64,000 nt of DNA from Cryptomeria japonica (taxonomy: Eukaryota > Streptophyta > Pinopsida > Cupressales > Cupressaceae): positions 181,608,951-181,672,950 of the forward strand of contig NC_081413.1 in NCBI RefSeq assembly GCF_030272615.1, in the 5' to 3' direction. The notes below the pieces were generated by a model. That model did no database searches. It was not told the origin of the DNA and saw only the letters and a program-made list of their open reading frames with translations. Position 1 is the stretch's first letter. Each line of letters opens with the position of its first letter. The translations under genes were made by a program, and so were the position numbers. Positions 55,511 through 64,000 of the stretch are shown piece by piece.

Positions 55511-57030
55511 CAAGGGAGTACTGACTTTAATACACCTGCGAAATGCATTTGATGGAGATTTAATGCCTTAGTCAAACACCATTTCAGCCTTCTCCACCAC
55601 ACAGGGAGGAAAGCTTTACACTTGCGAATGACATTTATTTGAAAATTTCTATGCCCACTAGAAACTCCACTTCAAAATGGCCCACACAATAACCTCTCAG
55701 TTATATGCCCACATAACAAAACAAAATCATCTCTAAATGAACCAAGTTGCCAATATGAGTCAAGCCGGTATTGGTATGCATTACCATGAATTAAGAACAT
55801 TTCACCATAAAATTAATGCACGGGCATGAGCCAGGTCGGGCCACAATGTGGGTCTGGCTAAAAGAAAATCGTTTTCATTTAACTGACCCTTGAAATGCAT
55901 CAAGCACTTTGAACATACCTTTGGAGTTGATCTACATAGTTTTATGATCATTAAAATTCAATCTGCAACTGTAAGACAAATGAGTCACATTTTCACATTT
56001 AAACTCAAAGAGGAATTTCAAAAACTGGTCAGAACACCTTACTGGACTTCACAAATTGATAGGCATGTACTCTGATATGTTAACTTTCATCTTGAAAAAC
56101 CATTCATCATGATGAATTCTAAGTGATGAGATATTAATGGTCAAAGATGACCATTTGGCTGTGTCAGCACTATGAACCTGATAAAATCAATGTGCAGGGA
56201 CCTCAAAGTGCCTTTACTAAAAATATCAAATGGTCTCCGTAGATCCCCAAATCTAGGGCATAGATACTTTTGAGTGCAAGGAAGACCATGGAATGTTTAG
56301 TTTGACCAAAAGGCTAACTGGGTGCAAATGGTGAGCTCATGAAAATGGCAATTTAAAACGATGTAGCAATGAAAGTGCAGAAAACTGAATAAAGTGGCTC
56401 AGAAATCATCTTGTAAAACTGATCAAACAGATTGACAAGGGCTTCAAACTGGAAACATAGAATGTCTTTTATACTATCACTACCCTAGAAGAAATATTCT
56501 GACATGACATGCATCAGGGAATATTTTACACATGTGCAAAGTAGTGCTCTAACTAGCTGTTGAAACAGGGACCTTTTCAAAAAAGCACAAATTGCAAATG
56601 GATTGGGCTTACCAAATTGAGCAAATGGATTCATAGGGACTTGAAATTCGGCATGTGGACTCACCTATATGCATATAATTTAGTTCACTTTGAATTTCAA
56701 CATGATGATCAACTGGGCAAAAGTTATAGGCACTCAAAGTAGGCCACTTAATAAAATCTGAATATGCACCTATGATGGACTTTCAACTCACCCCTTGAAA
56801 TGGGTACTTGATAAATTGATCCAAACTGAAATCTGAAAGTTGAAAAACACTTAAAAGGTGTACAACAAGTTTCCAAAGCTTTACCTCTTGATAATCGACT
56901 AGCTCCATTTTACATGCCCCAAAATAAGCCACTCAGGTTGATTCAATGGGTGGTCCTTTGAAAGTGCAGATGCAAAATTTTGAAATAGGCCTGTCAAATT
57001 CAGTCAAAGTTATGAGTCCCAACACCCCCA

Positions 57031-57358
57031 ATGTAGATTTAGGAGATAAGATCATAAAATCTGTCGGATATTCCCAAGAATCTAGAATAGCCACAACATC
57101 TTCAATCAGACCATCAGGTTGTACTTTAGAACTATCAACAAGCTGCAGGACTGTAGGAGTAGGTCTAAGGCTAGTTATATTAAGCTTTTGTATAATATCC
57201 TTTGTCATCACATTAATTGCTTCTCCCAGATCTACTAGTGCATTCTTTATCTGAGTGCCATTGATAACTATTTTCACAATAGGACTACCAGGGTCAGAAT
57301 ACTTAGGTATTGAAACTTTTCCCAACATAATATTAGCTAGTCGACCCATTACATGCAT
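57031..57358 (-). pseudogene. gypsy-3 protease, N-terminal part
   Basis: The retropepsin fold is readable: IVKIVINGTQIKNALVDLG carries the active-site region, where the family motif D-S/L-G-A/S reads DLGEAINVM. Then come LQLVDSSKVQPDGLIEDV and YPTDFMILSPKSTLG at the insertion edge. The sequence between residue 1 and the motif (MHVMGRLANIMLGK) is the usual lead-in. The remaining third of the domain is at 33084 on the far side of LARD-C. After the edge the frame reads into LARD-C LTR sequence, which is not part of the gene. Confidence 0.85.
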
Positions 57359-59305
57359 TGTTTGTGGATACTTTTTTATTTTTGCTAGGTTTCTTTAAAC
57401 ATACCTCTTTAATTGCCTTACCGTAAATAGGAACATCCTTAATAGCTTGAAATAATGGAATTTTAACACATGTTTTAGCTGATCATTGATATCAAAATTT
57501 ATATCTTGTTGAGGAATCTCTTCAGATTGCAACCTTTGAGGAAATGGGGGAATTTGGTGATTCTGTTGAATTTCGGTTGCTAGGCTAGATACTTCCTTTT
57601 CCTTTTGTACTTCAGTTACAATAGGATGGGATGGGTTAGGAAAAGTTGTCCCTGAGTGAAGGTGAATATCACTTATCGTAAGAGAATATGTTGGGTATTG
57701 ATTAGGATCAACTGAGTATACTTGTTGTTGCTACAGAGGCTTGCTATTAGGATTTGGCATGGGTTGAGCAGGTAGCTATGTGGGTTTAGGTGGAATGGTA
57801 TTAGTAGTAGGAGAAGGCATTATGGTTGGCTGCTGAGGCTGCTGCAAAGGTTGCTGATAACTAGAAAACTGATTTGACCATTATTAATTCCCTTTGCATT
57901 GAGGAGTAGGTTGCCAATTCCCTTGGAATAGTTGCCATGGTCCTTGAGATTGAGACCAATTTCCTTGTGGCTTCTTCCACTATGGAGATTGATTGGGAAA
58001 ATTTTGCCCTTGGCCTTGAGGATTATACTAGCTTTGATAATTTCCAAAATTTTGAGCATATGGGGGTTATCACTGATTATTTTGTGCATAGGAATTTCCA
58101 TTATAACTAGAAAAAGAAAGTGGATCAGAAGACATACCTTGTCTTGGAAAATTTGGCCTTCTTTGAGCAACATAAAATACTTGTTCATCATCTCCATGTA
58201 TTAGCTTGAAATCAAGAACTTCAAGATTTGCAACCATCTTACATCTATAGTCCCGCTTCTTCTGCCTACAATGCGGATGAGATTCTACAAGAATTGCTTA
58301 AGCTTCCTCATGCTTCTTCTTATCTTGAAGTCTTTCTAATGGAGTAACCATATTGTTTATGATATCTTCTTTTAAATCCTTCAAAAGGTGACTAAGCTCC
58401 ATTTGTCAAACTCCATTACTGGATGTTGATGAAGTCACTCCTAACTTGAAACATCTATTCTTCTTTGTAGAGGACCTGGAATACTTCTGACAAATTTTAC
58501 CAATGTCATTCCATGTTGATTGAGTTATATCACCACCTCCCATGAGGTCTAAAACATTTGTGTATTCATCACTGATCCCTCACAGAAATATCAACTTAAG
58601 AGAATCTTCATTTAAAGTACTATGCTTGGAATTCTTAACACTGAACAAAAATCTCTCCAACTAATCTTCTAGACTCTCATCCTCCCTTTGTGTCATTCTA
58701 AAAATATCATCCCCATGGCGGTCAGTCCCTCTACACTAATATTTGTATTTGACAAGAAATAATCATTTCATTTAATCCCATGTATTGATTGTACCACTCC
58801 CTAGACTCATAAACCATCTCAAAGCTGATTCTTTTAAAGTGGCAGGGAATATTTTAAGTATATAGGCATCTATAGTGTAATCATAGCTTCGACAGAGGAC
58901 ATCAAATTCAAAGAACAAAGTGTCGATATTCTTTGTCACTAGTCCATAAAATTTAGGAAGAGAAGAAGGTGAATTGTTCTTGAGATTAGCATTGTCATGC
59001 AAATCAGAAATGGGGAACTCAAATGTTGGATTCACAAGTGGTGGTGGGTTATTCCCACCAGGGGGTGGATTTCCTTGCATTGGTCTTTGAGGAGAAGTTA
59101 CTAGACAAGAATCCTCTTCAGGAGGTCCAAATAGGAAATGAAGGTTGTTCTCAAAAAGTTCAAATGCAAATGAGTTCAAATTATCTTGGGCTTGGTAAAG
59201 TGCAGCAAAAGGGTTTACATTTGGTGCTTCATTTGGATTGAGTCTTGTATGATCAGGATGGTTGGGAAGGAATCTACCTTGAGCATCTCTTCTTCATCTA
59301 TGCAT
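57359..59305 (-). pseudogene. gypsy-3 gag (many stops)
   Basis: The ATG at 59303-59305 opens MHR, a TGA (Arg origin), then RRDAQGRFLPNHPDHTRLNP. The core is open at 58772-59179: SSLPKFYGLVTKNIDTLFFE, FDVLCRSYDYTIDAYILKIF and ATLKESALRWFMSLG. The rest of the core has frequent stops in the same frame (DESLED, RFLFSVKNSKHSTLNEDSL). A Gln/Asn/Pro/Gly-rich region follows (58100-57600: NPQGQGQNFPNQSP, SYQQPLQQPQQPTIMPS). No zinc knuckle is seen; the Gln-rich tail may replace it. Many stops sit in Gln or Trp positions. Dead copy. Confidence 0.8.
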
Positions 59306-59406
59306 GCATATTCATGAGATTTAATTAAACAAATTTGAACTATCGAAACCAACTATACTAAAAACTTAAAAATTTATGACTATGATAAGTTCTTAGTTTG
59401 ACAGCA

Positions 59407-59424
59407 TCCCCGACAATAATGCCA
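59407..59424 (-). promoter_or_regulatory. gypsy-3 primer binding site (decayed)
   Basis: The minus strand reads TGGCATTATTGTCGGGGA four bases inside the LTR start. A common plant gypsy site, of the type assigned to aspartate tRNA, is TGGCGCCGTTGCCGGGGA. The copy here differs only by C-to-T and G-to-A changes, mostly at CpG sites. Confidence 0.7.
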
Positions 59425-59428
59425 AAAA

Positions 59429-60654
59429 TGTTTACCTATGCAATAGGAAAAATAACTAGACTAAAAGTCCTAACTCAAGGATTGGTCATCCATTTTGAGT
59501 AGCTATCATTTCCATGACTGAGGTTCATTTACTTTTCAACCCAAGGACATATTACTTGAAATGGGTCTGCATTGTATATGCACTAAGTTCCAATAAGAGT
59601 CATTCTATACTACCTGCACCAACTAAGTCTATCTGAAATAACAAACTAAAATATAATAACTAAATGGCTATAGGAAATCTTAACATTAAGAAAGGATTGT
59701 AACTAAACAACTGTTAACTAAGTTTAGAGCTAACACACAAGAATTACTCTGTCTGCCTTGGTTGCAGGAACAATCACAGGGTCTAGTTTCAGTGGCTGCA
59801 GGAACAGTCAGTTGCTAGAACATCTACTGCAACAAAGAGAAAACTTAATCTAACAAACACATAGGAATAATCACCATCCTTGGATGAGTGTATCTAAACT
59901 TTAAAATATGATTCTATATACTCATAATAACATAGCTTTAATTCATTATTTCCAAAAGCCGATACAACACATGAAATGAGAGAAATGCTTCGAGTTTTGG
60001 AAAATGTTGTCTACCCCCTGCGAAAAGGTGCTGGTCTTTATTTATAAGAAAAATATAAAAAACTTCCTACTACCAAGATCATGCCCATGAATTTAGGCAA
60101 AAACATTTATTATAGTGAAGAGAAGAAGCTAATCCACAGAAAACATGGAACTTAGCTAAATCGCAACCAAGAATATAGCATGGCGGTGTTTACTAGATTG
60201 ATGTTTGCTAGAGATGATCATAAATGAATCTGGTATCACCTCGCTATTCCTTTGCCGATTATTATGCACACCATCTTCTCTATTGTTTTGAATGTTAAAC
60301 TGCCCTTAAATGTCTCCAACTGCTTCATGGTGTGACCCTCCATCTGGCCTAGGACAACCACTTTTGCAGCAACTTATTTACCCCTGCAATAATAGCCAGA
60401 ACACACAAGCATGCATATATCTATTTCCATTAATTATAACATTTATACATCCATGCATGACATCACCATAATAATCCACATAACTATAGGAATACCAAGT
60501 CAAAACAATACAGAGTTTAGTGGGTTTGGCTAACATTCAAAATGTACATAATCAAAACTCTAATACATCACATGACCTAAACATTGTCCCAATATGCAAC
60601 TTAAAACATAGGAAAAACTTATCAGTCAAAGAAATAAAAGAGCTATTATTTTAG
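59429..60654 (-). repeat. gypsy-3 5' LTR (outer end not defined)
   Basis: Starts TGTTTACCTATGC beside the primer site. The following 1.2 kb has no gene and contains repeated TTGCAGGAAC / CTGCAGGAAC motifs near 59765-59810, related to those in the rest of gypsy-3. The outer end is either at or beyond the copia-3 scrap at 60655. No matching 3' LTR was found near 27-29 kb, so the extent is uncertain. Confidence 0.5.
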
Positions 60655-61480
60655 CTCATCAGTCATCAATAAAAGTGAGGACATAGATAGCCTTGCTAAA
60701 TGAAGGTACTAGAAATAGGCTCGCTACATCACCCTGAATGAATTGAATAACTTCCAAAGCTCTCCAAGTCTTCTCTTTGGGACGCTTTCCTATGGAACAA
60801 CCTAAACATACACCATCTAAAAAGATTATTTGAGGTAGACTTGTGACCATGTCCTTAGAGCTTAGTTACCAAAGATAGTGATAATTGAGATGTCCAAACC
60901 ACTCATGTCTTAGCTTACTTTCTAAATTTGAATGAGTGAATAAGGCGATGGAAGGAGATCAAGGCACAAAGTGGGAGAATGGATAAAGCTGTGTGTTTTG
61001 ATTGGCTTGTCAAACTACTACCAAGGCATCATTCTCAAGTTCTTTGACCACAACTAAATCAAGTAGAAACTCAACTTTCTTTCCATTTCCAAAGTGAGTG
61101 ATTTGGTAGATTGAAAGATGGTTGGTGCTCAAGTTAGGAACATAGAGAACATTCTCAAATGATCCATCATCCATGTCAATCAAACCTTTCCCTTCAAATT
61201 CCACTTGTGTATCATCTCCTATGAAAATGTGAGGCACCTTGGATGGCTCCAATGAAGAAAATTGTTCCCTTATAGAACCCATGTGTTGAGAGGCACCTAA
61301 GTCAAGTATCCACTACTGTGAAGAACCTGTTGTTTCCACAAATGCTTTCCCTTTTCCTTTTGACCATAAGGAAGTAGAAGGAGATGAGTCCTTTTTCTTG
61401 TAGGCGGATGGCAAATTGATGTTCTTTTTTATGATGTTTGTCAATTTCGCTTTAGGTCGAATATTCCTTTCCTAGGATGC
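60655..61480 (-). pseudogene. copia-3: fragment with protease, pre-integrase and start of integrase
   Basis: A different copia family from copia-1. Near 61300 the protease motif LDLGASQHMGS appears, with Leu where Ser/Thr is usual in D-S-G-A-S. The 61282-61010 frame has the protease/pre-integrase region (HIFIGDDTQVEFEGKGLI, ENVLYVPNLSTNHLSIYQIT). The zinc part and integrase start are in 60850-60659 (GVCLGCSIGKRPKE, ALEVIQFIQGDVAS, IYVLTFIDD), ending at a stop where the family continues with Tyr-Ser. Upstream, 61320-61450 is a basic Lys/Ser-rich linker. Both ends are truncated and no LTR of its own is visible. Confidence 0.8.
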
Positions 61481-61482
61481 AT

Positions 61483-61742
61483 TGTTACTTATGTCAAGTG
61501 GTTGATTTTTAATTAATACCTACCTACCCTTGCATCCCATTGGGTCACATGTCATTATTGTGTTCTCTCTTTCCTTATTGCCTTGCCTTTATAAGAAGGC
61601 TCATGTAGATTGTATGTTGATCAATTTTTGCATCTTGATGAGAATACAATTTGTTCTTGTCCATTTTGTTCTCTCTTGCTTTTTTGCTATTCAATTGGCC
61701 TCTATCTTGGGTTTCTAGTCAATTATTACATAGTATCAGAGC
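61483..61742 (+). mobile_element. Short copia-type LTR with primer site (solo-type remnant)
   Basis: About 248 bases from TGTTACTTATGTC to CAATTATTACA, followed at 61731 by TAGTATCAGAGC, the initiator-Met primer site with one G-to-A change. A TATA box, CTTTATAAGAAGG, lies at about 61587-61599 with pyrimidine-rich CTCTCTTTCC sequence around it. This matches the short-LTR copia plan on the plus strand. No gag follows beyond the leader, so only one end of the element survives. Opposite orientation to copia-3, so not its LTR. Confidence 0.65.
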
Positions 61743-62600
61743 TAAAAGGGCACCATTGTGTATTTTTTTTGGAGAGATGCATGTGAAGATCCACATATTA
61801 TCATATCTGAGGAGCAATAAATTTCAGGAGTGTCCTACACCAAACTAAGCTCACCTATCCTGGGAGGCTATTTCCATTGCTTATAAATTTTACCATATTG
61901 GGAAAAAGTTGATCTCGAGGCAAAAAAAAAGGTTGAGCCATATAGCCCAACCTACCATTAATGGTGAAACTTTGAAAAAAAAATATTAAATTTTTTTTTT
62001 GTGAATTTAAATATTTCACAAATCATTTTTATATATCATAGTTTTTATTTATTGAATTTTTTAAAAAAAGAATGAATTAAAAAAAAAAATTGTTTAAGTG
62101 GGGGTCTGCAGACCTACCCCCCATACCATTCATCCTGTAATTGTAGCAGGCTCTGGCAGTGCCCATACCTCCTCCATGGATGCCCTATTCCACTAGCGAC
62201 CACTCTTGGTACCTCCTTTGGCGCCCACTCCTTGCTCCAACCATTGCTCATATCACCTCCCACCATCTCCAACATCCTCCTTGGCCTTTGCTACAGCGCT
62301 ACCACCAATATTCACTACCTTCCACCCTCTAACACCATTGCTTTGGTCATTGTTGTCATTATGTCCTTCACTATCAACCGTTTCATGCCACTACTTTGAC
62401 CTCCAATGGATCCACTGAAAACAGGGCATGTGGGCAACCTATCAACTGCCCACACGACAACCCTAATCGTTGCCCATGCAACCACCTAGTTAGCATGCCA
62501 TGCATGCTCCTAATAAGAACCACACAACTGCCACATATGTGCCCATGCACCCTCCACATTAACACCACTTAGCCTCCACATAAGCATATGTACAGTACAT
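61743..62600. other. Non-coding DNA with A/T runs, a short palindrome and a C-rich stretch
   Basis: No gene seen. At 61930-61955 an imperfect inverted repeat (GGTTGAGC / GCCCAACC) occurs. A/T homopolymer-rich DNA follows to 62095, then the perfect palindrome GGTCTGCAGACC, flanked by GGG and CCCC (about 62098-62122). 62150-62580 is relatively C-rich, with repeated CACC/CCTCC words; its frames lack any recognisable domain. Confidence 0.5.
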
Positions 62601-64000
62601 AAGACCAATCACAATTTGACACATCATGAGTATTGTACACATAGTCAACAATGACAATACCTGACACATCATTGCCATGCCAATGGATCCCTATGCCATG
62701 TGTCACGTCATCATCTGTACGTTGACATTTTGTATGCTAAAATTCATCATTAATTCAACTAAAAATAGAGGGAAATCATAATTCCCTATCTAATCAAAGA
62801 ATTCTAAACAAAACCAATAAAATGATACAAGCAAGTAATAGGAATATAAAATATTTAATTAAAACTCTGTATTCCATGACTGCATATGGCTTCCATTGTT
62901 CTTCTCCTCTTTGTGGTATGATGGCTCTCAGATATCGTGCTGACAACTTGTAAATGACACAAAGATTCAAAGTTCATGATTGTTGAAAATGGAGATTGAA
63001 TGCTCAATTTATATATTTTTGGAGAGGATTGATTGAAAGGTGGAACTCAGGTGAGCTCACATGCTGATTGATAGTTGAACTATTTATTTGGAGGTGGAAC
63101 TGAATAGATTGAATAGTTAATTGAGTTAACTGATTGAGAAAAAAGTTTATTGAAAGATGAAAAAGAATGATTGGAGGATATTAAAGAAATGATGTAATTA
63201 ATCAATTAATTGATATTATCAATTAAAATGGATGGAATAGTTAACTGATTGAAATCTTCTTTTTTGGCAAAAAGCAAAGTGGAAGATAGAAATAGGAATT
63301 GAAAAGGTAATGATTTAATTAATTAATTAATTAAATTAATTAATTTAGCATGTGCTTGCACTTTGACTTTGATTTTCAATTTAATCTTTGCATGAGATTT
63401 AATTCAAATATTGAATTTATTTTAAATTCAATTTGTTATTTGAATATATTTAGAACTTGACTTTGATTTTCAATTTGATTTTTGAAATCATGCACATGTA
63501 TTTGAAATTAGAAGAAATTGGAAGAATTAAATGAAATTAGAAGAATTAATGAAATTAAATCAAATTAGATAAAATTAAACGAAATTAAAATTTTGAGATT
63601 TGGAATTTGAATTAGAGGAAATAATTAGTTAATTAAATAATTTAAAGAAACTATTTAATTATTTAGAAATTGAATTTAATTAAATAATAAAGATTATTAA
63701 AATTAAAGGAATTAAAATCATAATTAATTAAATAATTAGTTTTTAATTAATATTTAGAAAAGGGCCAATGATTAATTGAATAGAGATAGAAATTAAAAAT
63801 GAATTTATTTAAATAATAAAGATTATTTAAATTGAAAAATTAATAATCACAATTAATTAAATAATAAATATTTAATTAACATTAGAAAATAGTTTAAATG
63901 ATTAAATGATTATAGAATTGAAATTGGAATAATTAGTAAGATGATGAAGAAATATGAATTTAGAAGAATAAGATTAATTAGTTTAATTAAATAATTAAAT
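62601..64000. other. AT-rich DNA, possibly LTR U3-like sequence
   Basis: No gene. A minus-strand TATATAAATTGAG lies near 63006, and from 63170 onward the sequence is dominated by AATTAATTAA and AAATTGAATTT words, running off the window. The order (TATA on the minus strand, then an AT-rich upstream part) resembles the gypsy-2 LTR at 26350-27010. It may be the LTR of a further gypsy element, but no primer site or boundary supports this. Confidence 0.35.

Larger units (their letters stand above)
33085..57024 (-). mobile_element. LARD-C: gag-only gypsy-type element with giant LTRs, itself invaded twice
   Basis: Ends are TGTTGG...CCAACA, flanked by CCCCCA duplications, within the gypsy-3 protease. 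Left LTR 33085-44217 is split by LARD-A; right LTR 47788-57024 is split by LARD-B. Without the guests the LTRs are about 3.57 and 3.55 kb and differ by roughly 5% in the first 100 bases. The internal region (44218-47787) is only about 3.6 kb and encodes gag plus an acidic tail, with no pol. It fits large retrotransposon derivatives that depend on pol from another element. Confidence 0.9.
47788..57024 (-). repeat. LARD-C 5' LTR (right), interrupted by LARD-B
   Basis: LTR sequence is 47788-49825 and 55516-57024, with LARD-B at 49826-55510 and CAAGG duplicated at 49821-49825 and 55511-55515. Starts TGTTGGTCACC and ends GAGTCCCAACA, immediately followed by the CCCCCA target duplication. Frames inside it (48563-48829, 49324-49611) mirror those in the left LTR and are not genes. 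Confidence 0.9.
57031..59424 (-). mobile_element. gypsy-3, proximal part: primer site, gag, protease N-end
   Basis: Upstream half of the element interrupted by LARD-C. Primer site at 59407-59424, gag from 59305, protease to the insertion at 57031. By eye the gag-protease region keeps one minus-strand frame across about 2.3 kb despite some fifteen stops. Confidence 0.82.

Overview
This looks like nuclear intergenic DNA from a land plant with a large, repeat-rich genome. A gymnosperm or similar is my best guess, by inference from the many old, diverged LTR elements and the lack of any host gene. It is AT-rich. I found no cellular protein gene, rRNA, tRNA or CRISPR array. Almost everything recognisable is LTR retrotransposon: Ty3/gypsy, Ty1/copia, and three elements that carry no pol. 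Ages, identities and motif counts below were made by eye.

Layout. 1-4738 (+): end of a Ty3/gypsy element (gypsy-1), with the integrase C-terminus and then an 814-codon frame in the env position. 4739-5004 (-): scrap of the gypsy-2 family. 5005-13788 (-): a copia array, LTR - internal - LTR - truncated internal, so copia-1 (5005-11673) shares an LTR with copia-2 (to 13788). 13789-16126: an unidentified coding remnant, then ATGA-rich low-complexity DNA. 16127-27050 (-): gypsy-2, a Tat-type element with two RNase H domains. 27040-33084 and 57031-59424 (-): gypsy-3, split inside its protease by a 23.9 kb nested insertion. 60655-64000: copia scraps, a short solo-type copia LTR and AT-rich DNA.

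The nested block is the centre of interest. LARD-C (33085-57024) is a gag-only gypsy-type element with about 3.55 kb LTRs, flanked by CCCCCA duplications. Its left LTR holds LARD-A (35000-42555, +, duplication GAAGT). Its right LTR holds LARD-B (49826-55510, -, duplication CAAGG). LARD-A and LARD-B have different LTRs but the same architecture. Each has ORF1 (coiled coil plus four zinc knuckles) and a long ORF2 (a conserved domain pair, a charged K/E/Q-rich middle and a coiled-coil tail), with no protease, integrase or reverse transcriptase. They share with copia-1 the initiator-Met primer site, the CCAAAGGGGGAGAT polypurine tract, the TGTTRG LTR start, a CACCCCCCCTCTYAGT box near the LTR end, repeated polypurine tracts and ACCGGT motifs. 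The simplest reading is a family of protein-coding but pol-less elements moved in trans by a copia-1-like partner. I do not recognise ORF2, and it is the best candidate here for something undescribed.

All elements look inactive. In several reading frames the only breaks are stop codons that trace to Gln, Arg or Trp codons through C-to-T or G-to-A changes, and catalytic residues are lost the same way. This is what decay of methylated cytosines in a silenced genome would leave.
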